NCBI GenBank assembly: GCA_022709545.1
Contig: JAKLIP010000002.1
Location: 310,001-374,000 of the forward strand
Origin: Patescibacteria group bacterium
GTDB lineage: Bacteria; Patescibacteriota; Minisyncoccia; Moranbacterales; GWC2-37-73
DNA: 64,000 nucleotides
Direction: 5' to 3'
Below are positions 32,986-42,246 of the stretch, in pieces. The position numbers were made by a program, and so were the translations under genes. The notes beneath the pieces are model-generated. The model searched no databases and was not told the origin of the DNA. It saw nothing but the letters and a program-made list of their open reading frames with translations. Positions within the stretch are counted from its first letter, which is position 1. Every line of letters starts with the position of its first letter.

Positions 32986-34173
32986 TTAGTTTATTTCAAT
33001 CTTTTTAGTTTTAGCTAAAGTATCTTCAACTATTTTTTTTATATTCAAACTTTTTTCAGCTTCCAAAATATCATTTAATTTTGTTCGGATTTCTGGATTT
33101 TTTGGCATAAGGCGCGTGCAGCAGTCATCATGCGGAAGTTTGGAAATATCATAAGTCCCAATTTCTCTGGCTTTTTGCATAATTTCTTCCTTGTCCATTC
33201 CGATCAGTGGACGAAAAACTGGCAAAGCCGCAGCTTCGTTGACTGCTAAAATATTTTCTAAAGTTTGCGAAGCAACCTGTCCGACACTGTCGCCGGTGAT
33301 AAGTGCCAAGCATTTTTCTTTTTTAGCCAAAGCTTCAGCAATGCGGATCATAAATCTTCTATAAAGAATAACTCGCAGGGGGGCTGGAGTTTTCATCATG
33401 ATTTCTTTTTGCACATCAGCAAAAGGAATAGAATACATAATTCCGGAAGAGCCGAATTTTTTTAATGTCTTAATTAAACTAGCAACTTTTTCAACAGAAG
33501 CTTTGGATGTATAAGGCATGGAATGAAAATGAGCAAATTGCACGTTAACCCCGCGTTTCAGAAGAAACCAGGCGGCTACCGGAGAATCAAATCCGCCAGA
33601 CATTAAAACCATGGCTTTGCCACCGGTGCCAACTGGCATGCCAACTAGTCCCTGATTTTTTTCTAAGGACAGAAGTATTGTTTTATTAATTATATTTATA
33701 AAAATTTCAAGATCTGGTTTTTTTAAGTTTACCGATTTTTTTCTATCCAATTTTTCATAGATATATTCACCAACCTGCTCATTTATCTGCTGGGAAGTTA
33801 ATTTAAACTGTTTATCTGATCGTTGGGCTCTGATACGAAAAGTTTTAAAATCCTTTTTTATGCCATAAGATTTTATCATATCCCAGCAAGCTTTTTTAAT
33901 TTTTTCAATATTTTGCGGAATATCGGTTGCAAAATAGAAATTAGATATTCCAAAAATGCACATCAACGCCTCTTTTATTTTATCTTTATTTTTTGTGCCT
34001 ATTTCATTTAATTTTATCAGTATCCCGCCTGAAGTTTTGGAAACACTGCCAAAGCTTTCTGGAGCAAAAAACCCCAGCTGATTTTTGATATTTTTTATTA
34101 ATTGCGACTCAAAATAATTACGGTTTTTGCCTTTTAGCGCAATCTCTCCATAATGTATAAGAATATAATTCAT
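32986..34173 (-). CDS. thiI: tRNA 4-thiouridine synthase ThiI
   Basis: A 395-residue protein. N-terminal ferredoxin-like and THUMP domains (MNYILIHYGEIALKGKNR; FRIRAQRSDKQFKLTSQQINEQVGEYI split over ~110-150), then a PP-loop ATPase with VLMSGGFDSPVAAW. The C-terminus holds HDDCCTRLMPKNPE, the usual end of short ThiI. The rhodanese domain of E. coli ThiI is absent, so sulfur must be passed by another route. It makes s4U8 in tRNA. It converges with alr, with 5 bp between the stops. Confidence 0.93.
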   Translation of the reverse strand: MNYILIHYGEIALKGKNRNYFESQLIKNIKNQLGFFAPESFGSVSKTSGGILIKLNEIGTKNKDKIKEALMCIFGISNFYFATDIPQNIEKIKKACWDMIKSYGIKKDFKTFRIRAQRSDKQFKLTSQQINEQVGEYIYEKLDRKKSVNLKKPDLEIFINIINKTILLSLEKNQGLVGMPVGTGGKAMVLMSGGFDSPVAAWFLLKRGVNVQFAHFHSMPYTSKASVEKVASLIKTLKKFGSSGIMYSIPFADVQKEIMMKTPAPLRVILYRRFMIRIAEALAKKEKCLALITGDSVGQVASQTLENILAVNEAAALPVFRPLIGMDKEEIMQKAREIGTYDISKLPHDDCCTRLMPKNPEIRTKLNDILEAEKSLNIKKIVEDTLAKTKKIEIN

Positions 34174-34359
34174 ACAATCAGTATACCGTGTTTAGTATTT
34201 TGCACAAATAATAGCAGGTAAATATAAAGCAAAAAATCCCGATTGCCTATTTCAGTAATTTATCGTAAAGTTAACTATAGGAATGGGCTTTTAAAAAGAT
34301 GCCGAAAATCATTGTCATTTTAGATAAAAAATAATTAAACATTTAAATAAAAATAAAAA

Positions 34360-34926
34360 ATGGATGTTTTAATTGAAGCACTAAAGCTTAGAGAGATTAA
34401 AATGGAAAAAATAAGCGAAGAAATGCAGTGCCTTGTGTTTTCCATTGTAGCTTTTTTATTACCTTTTTCTATTGGTCATCCTCAAGTTGTTGTGGGGGTT
34501 GTTGTTAATATGCTGCTGTTTATGACAGCTTTTAATTTGAAAGGCTATAAAACTTTGCCGATAATATTATTGCCAAGCATAGCAGTTTTGTCGCGTGGCT
34601 TGATTTTTGGTCAATTCACTTATTTTCTGATATATACTATTCCATTTATCTGGATTGGAAATTTGCTCTTGGTTTTTGCCTTTAAGTATATGCACTTTAA
34701 GCAAAATTGGAACAAATATTTTTCTCTGCTCACCAGTATTGCAATTAAATTTACGGTTTTATATTTGCCAACTGTTATGCTAATAAAATCCAATGTTTTA
34801 CCTGACATATTTGCAACTTCTATGGGCGTTTTACAGATATACACAGCTATAGTGGGTTGTGCATTAGCATTAATTTTACAAAAAATGATTAAATCAAAAA
34901 AATATGAAAAAAGACATTATAACTGA
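34360..34926 (+). CDS. Integral membrane protein of the hydrogenase locus
   Basis: A 188-residue protein (174 if ATG 34402 is used) with five or six hydrophobic segments and no charged catalytic motif. A short basic tail ends the protein (KSKKYEKRHYN). Its last 23 bp overlap the NuoF-like gene, so the two are translationally coupled, and it is the first gene of the hydrogenase unit. It may anchor the hydrogenase or carry a substrate; neither is shown by sequence. The predicted size and helix number recall small ECF S-components, but no motif proves it. Confidence 0.65.
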   Translation: MDVLIEALKLREIKMEKISEEMQCLVFSIVAFLLPFSIGHPQVVVGVVVNMLLFMTAFNLKGYKTLPIILLPSIAVLSRGLIFGQFTYFLIYTIPFIWIGNLLLVFAFKYMHFKQNWNKYFSLLTSIAIKFTVLYLPTVMLIKSNVLPDIFATSMGVLQIYTAIVGCALALILQKMIKSKKYEKRHYN

Positions 34927-35884
34927 AATAAAAAAAGCTAATTTACTGGGCCGTGGTGGGGCTGATTTTCCAACTTGGATGAAATGGGAAGCTGTGAAAA
35001 AAGAAGAAGGTAAAAAAATATACATAATCGCCAATGGTTCGGAAGGAGAACCGTCAGTTTTTAAAGATGAGTTTATATTAAAAAATCATCCGGAAGAGTT
35101 TATTGAAGGCATTAAAATAGCGCTAAAAACATTTACTAATTCCGAAGCTATTATTTATCTGAACCACAAATATTACGATAAGTACAAAAAAAATTTGGAA
35201 AAATTCAGCCAGGGTTTTCCCATAACTTATTTCAGAAAAACGGGAAAATATATTGCCGGCGAAGAAACAGGACTTTTGTCTCATATTGAAGGCAAACGCA
35301 TAGAGCCTCGCTCAAAGCCGCCATATCCTACCCAATCCGGACTTTATAATTTGCCGACTTTAATAAATAATATCGAAACTTTTTATCGTGTCTATGAAAT
35401 TGAGAATGAAAAATATGAAGGAAAAGCATTTTTTTCCATTTCTGGCAATGTAAAAAACAAAGGAGTTTTTGAATTTCCAGAAGATTATCCAATCAAAAAA
35501 GTTTTAGAAGAAACAGGCAACTGGCCTGAGTTTGATTTTTTTGCGCAAATTGGAGGCGGAGCAGCTGGCGAAATTTTTCTGCCTGAAGAGCTGAATATGC
35601 CTAAGCGCGGAGTAGCTTCTATTGTTATTTTTGACAGAAAAAAAACCGATCCCATAAAGCTTATGAAATTTTGGGCGCAGTTTTATGCCGAAGAAAACTG
35701 CGATAAATGCACGCCTTGCCGTGAAGGGTCGCTCCGCATACTGGAAATGATAAATAATAAAAAAGTAGATTATCAAAAAATAGAGGAATTATTTTTATCT
35801 CTGGAAAAAACTTCCTTCTGTCCATTAGGCAAGGGGATGGCCAATCCTTACAAAACTTTAATAAGTAAAATATTAAAAAAATAA
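34904..35884 (+). CDS. NuoF/HndC-like NAD(P)H:ferredoxin subunit
   Basis: A 326-residue flavoprotein subunit. LLGRGGADFPTWMKW is the FMN site and IIANGSEGEPSVFKDE corresponds to the NADH-binding loop (usually NADExEPGxxKDR). The C-terminus has a 4Fe-4S site, CDKCTPCREGS plus FCPLG. It is shorter than E. coli NuoF, lacking N-terminal residues, and no NuoE-like partner is adjacent. It would pass electrons between NAD(P)H and the hydrogenase encoded next. The altered nucleotide loop makes the substrate uncertain. Confidence 0.88.
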   Translation: MKKDIITEIKKANLLGRGGADFPTWMKWEAVKKEEGKKIYIIANGSEGEPSVFKDEFILKNHPEEFIEGIKIALKTFTNSEAIIYLNHKYYDKYKKNLEKFSQGFPITYFRKTGKYIAGEETGLLSHIEGKRIEPRSKPPYPTQSGLYNLPTLINNIETFYRVYEIENEKYEGKAFFSISGNVKNKGVFEFPEDYPIKKVLEETGNWPEFDFFAQIGGGAAGEIFLPEELNMPKRGVASIVIFDRKKTDPIKLMKFWAQFYAEENCDKCTPCREGSLRILEMINNKKVDYQKIEELFLSLEKTSFCPLGKGMANPYKTLISKILKK

Positions 35885-35895
35885 TTTTTAGCAAA

Positions 35896-35969
35896 TAGCG
35901 TAGAAAATTTTATTTTTCAGCCCTCCGTTCCAGTAGGTACGAGCCTAAAAAATAAAATTTTCTACGCTA
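35896..35969. repeat. Perfect 22-bp inverted repeat between nuoF-like and hydA
   Basis: Arms 35896-35917 and 35948-35969 are exact reverse complements of 22 bp around a 30-nt GC-richer loop. There is no T run after it. It could be a MITE-like insertion or an mRNA-stability hairpin between the two hydrogenase genes. Confidence 0.85.
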
Positions 35970-36002
35970 AAACAAGTATTTGTAATTTATAAAAATAAAA
36001 AA

Positions 36003-37736
36003 ATGGATAAATTAAAAATATATATAAATAATAAAGAATTAGAGTTCAATGAAGGTGATACAGTTTTGAAAGTCGCCAAAAAAAACGGCATATTTATTCC
36101 GGCCCTTTGTTATCATAGCGACCTGAAACCGCATGAGAGCTGCCGCCTGTGCATGGTTGAAGTTGAGGGAGATAAAAATCTGAAAACTGCCTGTTCTTTG
36201 GTTGCTAAACCGGGAATGAAAATTTTTACAGACACTCCATTGGTTCAAAAAACAGTCAAAATAAATCTGGAACTTCTTTTGGCGCAGCATGACGATGATT
36301 GTGAAAAATGCAAGCGCATGAGTAGCTGCAATCTGCACTATATTTCAGAAAAATATAACCCTGACATCAAGAAACATTCTAATCGTAAAAAAAAGCTACC
36401 CAGATTCCAGTTTGGTCCCTCAATTATTTTAGACCAAAAGAAATGCATAAACTGTGAAAATTGCCTGGAGATGTGCGCCAAACAGACCAATGGCGGATTT
36501 TTGGCAACCAAAGAAAAGAAGCTTGATTTTGAAATAACCCCTTCAAAAGAAAAAAATAGGGACTGCATCTATTGTGGGCAATGCATTGTTCATTGTCCAA
36601 CAGGAGCGCTTTATGAAGTTGAAGATTATCAAAAAGTTAAAAAATTATTGTTAGAAAAAAAGAAAAAAGTAGTTTTTCAGTTTGCTCCATCAATTAGAGT
36701 GAGTATTGGAGAGGAATTTGGCATGCTTCCCGGTGAGGTTGTAACTCAAAAAATATTTTCTGCTCTAAAAAAAATCGGGGCTTATAAGGTTTTCGATACC
36801 AGCTTCGGCGCAGACGTGACGATTATGGAAGAATCGGAAGAGCTTATTAAAAAAATCATAAATAACAAAAAAGAAGTCATGTTTTCTTCTTGCTGTCCGG
36901 CCTGGGTAAAATATGTTGAATTCTATGAAAAAGATTTTGTCGGCAACCTGACTTCAGTACGTTCTCCACAGGCAATTTTAGGAGGTTTAATCAAGACTTA
37001 TTGGGCCGAAAAGGAAAAAATAAATTCAAAAGAAATTATCGTGGTTTCTATTATGCCATGCACTGCCAAAAAATTTGAAATTACACGTAAAGAATTGAAG
37101 GTTAATGGCCTATATCCTATTGATATAACTATTACTAATAGGGAGTTTGCAAAATTATTAAAGGAATTTAATATTGATTTTCCAAATATTGAACCAAGCG
37201 AAGAAGATAATGATGTTATGGGTACATTTACGGGTGCCGGAGAAATATTTGGAGCCAGTGGAGGAGTTTTGGAAGCAGCTATTCGGACAGCTTATGCTAA
37301 AATAACCGGAAAAAGCCTGGAAAATCTTGAATTCAAGGAAATTCATGAATTTGCCGGAATTAAAGAGCTGGAATTAACTCTTGAAGGTAAAAAATTAAGA
37401 TTTGCAGCGGTTAATGGCATAGAAAATGTTAAAAAAATATTGGCGGAAATTAAAAAATATCCAGAAAAATATAATTGCGTGGAAATTATGGCTTGTCCTG
37501 GTGGTTGCATTGCTGGAGGCGGACAGCCGCTGCCAGTTGATGATGAAATTAGAAAAGCAAGAATAAATGGATTGTACCAAGCTGACAGGAAAAATAAGCG
37601 ACGTGAGTCGCATAAGGATCCTAGCATTGAAATTTTATATAAAGGATTTTTAGCGAATGAAAAAAATAGAAAAAAAATATGTCACACTCATTTTGCTTTA
37701 AGAAGAAAAGGTAAAATTAAAAAACTATGTCTCTAA
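36003..37736 (+). CDS. hydA: [FeFe] hydrogenase catalytic subunit
   Basis: A 577-residue enzyme that interconverts protons and H2. Domain order: 2Fe-2S ferredoxin (Cys36, Cys47, Cys50, Cys64), His-ligated 4Fe-4S (HDDDCEKCKRMSSC), two 4Fe-4S sites (CINCENCLEMC and CIYCGQCIVHC), then the H-cluster domain with FSSCCPAW (L1), MPCTAKKFE (L2) and MACPGGCIAGGGQP (L3). The C-terminal tail with HFALRRKGK is basic and lacks additional Fe-S sites. All H-cluster Cys are present. The NuoF-like gene upstream suggests an NAD(P)H-linked enzyme. Maturases HydE, HydF and HydG are not in the window. Confidence 0.96.
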   Translation: MDKLKIYINNKELEFNEGDTVLKVAKKNGIFIPALCYHSDLKPHESCRLCMVEVEGDKNLKTACSLVAKPGMKIFTDTPLVQKTVKINLELLLAQHDDDCEKCKRMSSCNLHYISEKYNPDIKKHSNRKKKLPRFQFGPSIILDQKKCINCENCLEMCAKQTNGGFLATKEKKLDFEITPSKEKNRDCIYCGQCIVHCPTGALYEVEDYQKVKKLLLEKKKKVVFQFAPSIRVSIGEEFGMLPGEVVTQKIFSALKKIGAYKVFDTSFGADVTIMEESEELIKKIINNKKEVMFSSCCPAWVKYVEFYEKDFVGNLTSVRSPQAILGGLIKTYWAEKEKINSKEIIVVSIMPCTAKKFEITRKELKVNGLYPIDITITNREFAKLLKEFNIDFPNIEPSEEDNDVMGTFTGAGEIFGASGGVLEAAIRTAYAKITGKSLENLEFKEIHEFAGIKELELTLEGKKLRFAAVNGIENVKKILAEIKKYPEKYNCVEIMACPGGCIAGGGQPLPVDDEIRKARINGLYQADRKNKRRESHKDPSIEILYKGFLANEKNRKKICHTHFALRRKGKIKKLCL

Positions 37737-38800
37737 AAATTGGAATAGTAGGATTACCTAATGTTGGAAAATCAACTCTTTTTAAAGCTTTAACTAAAAA
37801 TCCTGTTGATACAAGCAATTATCCGTTTTGCACAATCGAACCTAATGTCGGAGTAGTTAAAGTTCCAGATGAACGTCTGGAAAAATTAGCCGAAATGTCA
37901 AAATCTGAAAAAATTGTTCCAGCTGTGGTTGAATTCGTGGATATAGCCGGGATTGTTAAAGGTGCTTCCGAAGGCGAAGGCCTTGGCAATAAGTTTTTAG
38001 CCAATATTCGCGAAGTTGATGCTATCGCTCAAGTTGTTCGTGTTTTTCAGAATGAAAAAATTACTCATGTTAGTAATAAAATTGACCCATTGGGAGATAT
38101 TGAAGTAATTAACACAGAACTTATTTTAGCTGATCTGGAAACAGTAAATAAGACAGAATCAAGATTAGAGAAAGAGATGAAAGGTAATAAAAAAGGAGTC
38201 GATAGACAATTGGAAATTGTCAGAAAAATAAAAATGACTTTAGAGAGTGGAAAATTAGCTAATGAAACTGACGGGATGCTGAAAATAGTAAACTCATCTT
38301 CTGGAGATGAAAGTAGCAAGATTGTTATACGCGAAATGTCACTTCTCACTATGAAGCCATTTTTGTATGTTTATAATGTTGCAGATACTGAAGAAAAGCT
38401 GTTGGGTGAGCTAGAAAAAAGAAAGCATGTTAAATTAGACATAAAGATAGAAGAAGAATTGATAGATATGAGTGCAGACGATCAAAAAGAGCTTAGCCTC
38501 AACTCTCGTATCTCAAATCTGATTGTAGCTGCTTATGATTTATTGGGGCTTATAACATTTCTAACAACCGGAAAAGATGAATCACGTGCCTGGACGATAA
38601 AAAAGGGTTCAACTGCGCCTGAAGCTGGCGCAGCCATTCATACTGATTTTCAAGAAAAATTCATACGCGCTGACGTTATTATGTGGGATAGTTTATTAAA
38701 AATAGGTTCATGGGTAAAAGCTAAAGAATTAGGGGAGATAAAAACAGTAGGAAAAGAACATATTATGCAAGATGGAGAAGTTGTTGAATTTAAAATATAA
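37727..38800 (+). CDS. ychF: Redox-regulated GTPase/ATPase YchF
   Basis: A 357-residue Obg-family protein. Walker [30 protein letters not shown] (switch region) and a C-terminal TGS-like domain ([18 protein letters not shown], then MQDGEVVEF). The usual G4 NKxD is replaced by NVAD, the known YchF change that lets it favour ATP. It binds ribosomes and is linked to stress responses. The start overlaps the hydA stop by 10 bp, so it is part of the hydrogenase unit. A clean terminator follows. Confidence 0.95.
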   Translation: MSLKIGIVGLPNVGKSTLFKALTKNPVDTSNYPFCTIEPNVGVVKVPDERLEKLAEMSKSEKIVPAVVEFVDIAGIVKGASEGEGLGNKFLANIREVDAIAQVVRVFQNEKITHVSNKIDPLGDIEVINTELILADLETVNKTESRLEKEMKGNKKGVDRQLEIVRKIKMTLESGKLANETDGMLKIVNSSSGDESSKIVIREMSLLTMKPFLYVYNVADTEEKLLGELEKRKHVKLDIKIEEELIDMSADDQKELSLNSRISNLIVAAYDLLGLITFLTTGKDESRAWTIKKGSTAPEAGAAIHTDFQEKFIRADVIMWDSLLKIGSWVKAKELGEIKTVGKEHIMQDGEVVEFKI

Positions 38801-38826
38801 AAATTTCTTGAAAATCATGGATATAT

Positions 38827-38853
38827 AATAGCGATTTATTATCGCTATTTTTT
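38827..38853 (+). terminator. Terminator after ychF
   Basis: AATAGCGAT, TTATT loop, ATCGCTATT, then T run: a perfect 9-bp stem. Confidence 0.9.
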
Positions 38854-38891
38854 ATTTAGATTCATATTTAGCCACTTTTAATTTTATATGT

Positions 38892-38897
38892 TATAAT
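38892..38897 (+). promoter_or_regulatory. -10 box of the histidine kinase gene, leaderless
   Basis: TATAAT at 38892-38897. The ATG follows after only six bases, so transcription would start at or next to the first codon. No good -35 box is seen. Confidence 0.5.
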
Positions 38898-38903
38898 AAA
38901 TGC

Positions 38904-39899
38904 ATGAAAAAGCTGTCTTATAGCAAAAAAAAGAAATCAATAACAAGGCGGATTTTAAACGAATTTAATCTGAAAAAACAGGCTGATGAACTTGGCGTAA
39001 GTATTTGGCAGACGCCTAATTTCCTATTTGTTGTTATGGGAATAATAATTATCGCTGCTATGACTGGAGTATATGTAATTTCTAATTACTATAATTCGAT
39101 AGAAGTTTTGGTTTTGAGTGAGTCAATGGTTGTAATGATATTATTCACTATTGGAAATTTTATAATAAAAAGTGTTGAGGAAGCAGCAAAATCAAATAAA
39201 ATGAAAAGCGAGTTTATTTCAATTGCTTCTCATCAGCTAAAAACGCCAATTTCTGAAATAAAATGGGAAATAGAATTGCTTTTATCTAAATTTTCTTCAG
39301 GATTGACTAAAAAGCAAGATGAAATAATAAAAGAAATTTCTTATTCGGGTAAAAAAATGGAGAGATTGATAAACGACCTATTGGATGTTGCTAGAATTGA
39401 TCAAAGAAACTTAGTTTTATCGAAAGATAGGCTAAACATGGAAAAATTAATTGAAGAAGCTATAGAATCTCAAAAAGAGCTTGCTTTATCCTATAATGTA
39501 GAAATAAAAAAAGTTATAAAAACCAAAAAACCAGATATTATTGGTGATAAAAGACGCATAACTGTTGTTTTGGATAATCTTATTTCAAATGCAATTAAAT
39601 ATTCAAAAGAAAAAGGAAAAGTTGAAATTATCCTAGAGAAGAAAGGGGGAATGATACAAGTCATTGTTAGAGATAATGGCATAGGGATTCCGAAATCAGA
39701 ACAGTGTAATATTTTTGAGAAGTTTTTCCGTAGTAATAACTCATCTAAAAACAGAACAGAAGGAACGGGCTTGGGCTTGTATATAACAAAAAACATAGTA
39801 GAACAATCAGGTGGGTCAATCTGGTTTGACTCTATTGAGAATGTCGGATCAGAATTTTATTTTGTTTTACCATCGTGGAATAAAAATGCAAATCACTAA
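38904..39899 (+). CDS. Sensor histidine kinase
   Basis: A 331-residue membrane kinase. Basic N-terminus (1-~38), two membrane helices (~40-60 and ~70-88), no separate sensor domain, then HisKA with phospho-acceptor His110 (ASHQLKTPISE) and an HATPase_c domain with the N box (DNLISNAIKYS), G1 (DNGIGIP) and G2 (GTGLGLYI) boxes. The two helices with a tiny outer loop suggest intramembrane sensing. The partner is the single-domain regulator 68 bp downstream. It lies ahead of the pilus genes. Confidence 0.93.
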   Translation: MKKLSYSKKKKSITRRILNEFNLKKQADELGVSIWQTPNFLFVVMGIIIIAAMTGVYVISNYYNSIEVLVLSESMVVMILFTIGNFIIKSVEEAAKSNKMKSEFISIASHQLKTPISEIKWEIELLLSKFSSGLTKKQDEIIKEISYSGKKMERLINDLLDVARIDQRNLVLSKDRLNMEKLIEEAIESQKELALSYNVEIKKVIKTKKPDIIGDKRRITVVLDNLISNAIKYSKEKGKVEIILEKKGGMIQVIVRDNGIGIPKSEQCNIFEKFFRSNNSSKNRTEGTGLGLYITKNIVEQSGGSIWFDSIENVGSEFYFVLPSWNKNANH

Positions 39900-39967
39900 T
39901 TAGATTATGATAATATGTAGATTAAAAAAATTTTTAAATCAACATCGTTCATATTATAAAAAATATT

Positions 39968-40342
39968 ATGGCTAAAAAAATTTTAATTATCGAAGATGAT
40001 TTATCTCTTCAAAAATCATTAGCGGCATACCTTGACAGTGAAGGTTTTAATACTGAACTTGCTTCAGATGGTGAAAATGGAGTGAGGATGGTTTTATCCA
40101 GAAATCCAGACCTTGTTGTACTTGACATTATCTTGCCTAAAAAAGATGGTTATGAAGTTTTGAAAAACATTAAAGAAAATAAAAAAACAAAACATATCCC
40201 GGTAATAATTCTTACAAATCTTGATAACATTTCTAATGTACAGAAAGCTTTGGATTTGGGAGCAACCACATATTTAGTTAAAGCTGATTATAAACTTGAG
40301 GAAATAACAAAAAAAATAAAAGACACTTTAAGCATTGAATAA
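39968..40342 (+). CDS. Single-domain (CheY-like) response regulator
   Basis: A 124-residue receiver domain with all catalytic residues: acidic pair in IIEDD (10-11), phospho-acceptor Asp53 in VVLDIILPKKDG, Thr in VIILTN, and Lys105 in YLVKADY. No output domain, so it must act by protein contact. It lies between the kinase and pilB; an effect on pilus motor activity is inferred from position. Confidence 0.92.
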   Translation: MAKKILIIEDDLSLQKSLAAYLDSEGFNTELASDGENGVRMVLSRNPDLVVLDIILPKKDGYEVLKNIKENKKTKHIPVIILTNLDNISNVQKALDLGATTYLVKADYKLEEITKKIKDTLSIE

Positions 40343-40417
40343 TGTTGCATAAAATAAACAAAAAACTTTTCCGTATTTACTTAAGGAATTAGAAAAAATC
40401 AAAAACAAAAATCAAAT

Positions 40418-42166
40418 ATGCAAGTAGAGAATGTTCAACTCAAGGCTTTCCTTCTGGACTCAAATTTGATTGAAGGAAAAGTTGTCGAGGATAATTTTAA
40501 GGAAGCTTCTAAATCCAATAAAAGATTGGGAGATTTATTGGTGGAGAAAAAGCTGATAACTGAAATAGAGCTGAGAAAGCTTTATGCTTATATATTAGGC
40601 ATTCCATATGTAGATCTTGAGAAAGAATCTATAAAATCTGAAGTTTTGCAAATAATTCCAGAACCTATTGCAAAAAAATATAGCATAGTTGCTTTCGAGA
40701 AAGATGGAAAAAATCTTAAAGTAGCCATGAAAAATCCAGATGATCTGCAAACAATCGATTTTATGAGAAAAAAAACAGGGTTAAAAATCATACCTTGTCT
40801 CACAAATGATGAAAGTATTGCTGCTATATTGAAGCAATATGAAAAAAGCCTGAAAGCTGAATTTAGTGACATTATAAATAAAAAGTCAGCAGAAATTGCA
40901 GCTGAATCAGATGATAATGACTTAGAAAAAATAGCTCAAGACCTACCTATTATAAGAATTGTAGATACTTTAATTAAACACGCCATTTTACAATCAGCTA
41001 GTGATATTCATGTAGAACCTGACGAAAAAGAAGTGCGTGTGAGATATCGTATTGATGGAATACTTCATGATGCCATGACTTTGCCAAAACAAATAATTGA
41101 TGGTTTAGTAGCTCGTATAAAAGTATTATCCAATCTCAAACTTGATGAACATAGATTACCACAAGATGGGAGGTTTAAAATTGAAAAAGAAGGGATTAAA
41201 ATCTCATTTCGTGTAAGTATAATACCTGTTTTTGATGGTGAAAAAATAGTGATGCGCTTGCTTGATGAAAGTTCAAAGGGTTTAACGCTCGAAAAGATGG
41301 GCTTAATTGGCAACGCCCTGGAAATAGTACACAAAAGCATAAAAAGACCCAATGGAATGATATTAGTAACTGGACCGACTGGAAGTGGGAAAACAACAAC
41401 CCTATATACTGTTATGGATATATTGAATAAGCCAGAAGTAAACATAAGTACAGTTGAAGATCCTATTGAATATCGTATGGTTCATATTAATCAGACACAA
41501 GTAAATCCAAAAATTGGGATGACATTTGCTACGGCACTGCGCTCTCTTTTGCGTCAGGATCCAGACATTATTATGATCGGAGAAATTCGTGATGGGGAAA
41601 CTATGCAAATAGCCATAGAATCTGCTATGACAGGTCACCTTGTACTCTCAACGCTTCACACAAACAGCGCGGCTGCAACCTTGCCACGTCTTTTAGATAT
41701 GGGGGCAGAAGCCTTTTTGATTGCATCTACAGTTAATGTGATTATTGGACAGCGACTTGTGAGAAAATTATGCAATGAGTGCAAGACTACATATATGTTA
41801 AATGACAAAGAAATAAAAATACTAAAGTCCAGTTTTGAAATAGATAGATTATTATCATTTTTAAAAAATGTTCCAGAATTAAAAGGTATAGTCAATAAAG
41901 AAAGCACTTGGAAAGATATAAAATTTTATCGCGCAAAAGGATGTGAACAATGCAATAATGAAGGCTATCATGGACGCATAGGAATTTTTGAGGTTCTCGA
42001 AATGGATGAGGAAATGGGGAGACTTGTAACATCCAATGCTACATCAGATGTTATTGAACAGAAAGCTAAAGAAAAAGGCATGAGAACCATGAACGAAGAC
42101 GGTTTTATAAAAGCCGTTCAGGGCACAACTTCGCTCGAAGAAGTTATCAGAGTGACTAAAGAATAA
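40418..42166 (+). CDS. pilB: Type IV pilus assembly ATPase PilB/GspE
   Basis: A 582-residue extension ATPase. Two N-terminal GspE/MshEN regions (LGDLLVEKKLITEIELRKLYAYI split over ~28-55, PEPIAKKYSIV), a core with Walker A GPTGSGKTTTLYT, an Asp box (ASDIHVEP), Walker B (DIIMIGEIRD) and the His box (GHLVLSTLHTN), then a C4 zinc site (CNEC and CEQCNNEGY). These are PilB, not PilT, features. It powers pilus growth. pilC follows; no pilT is in the window. Confidence 0.93.
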   Translation: MQVENVQLKAFLLDSNLIEGKVVEDNFKEASKSNKRLGDLLVEKKLITEIELRKLYAYILGIPYVDLEKESIKSEVLQIIPEPIAKKYSIVAFEKDGKNLKVAMKNPDDLQTIDFMRKKTGLKIIPCLTNDESIAAILKQYEKSLKAEFSDIINKKSAEIAAESDDNDLEKIAQDLPIIRIVDTLIKHAILQSASDIHVEPDEKEVRVRYRIDGILHDAMTLPKQIIDGLVARIKVLSNLKLDEHRLPQDGRFKIEKEGIKISFRVSIIPVFDGEKIVMRLLDESSKGLTLEKMGLIGNALEIVHKSIKRPNGMILVTGPTGSGKTTTLYTVMDILNKPEVNISTVEDPIEYRMVHINQTQVNPKIGMTFATALRSLLRQDPDIIMIGEIRDGETMQIAIESAMTGHLVLSTLHTNSAAATLPRLLDMGAEAFLIASTVNVIIGQRLVRKLCNECKTTYMLNDKEIKILKSSFEIDRLLSFLKNVPELKGIVNKESTWKDIKFYRAKGCEQCNNEGYHGRIGIFEVLEMDEEMGRLVTSNATSDVIEQKAKEKGMRTMNEDGFIKAVQGTTSLEEVIRVTKE

Positions 42167-42246
42167 AGAAGGTTTATAAATTTTTATTTTTTTGGCAATC
42201 TCTATTTTCAATAAATATTTTAAAGAAAAAGCATAATTAATTTTAT

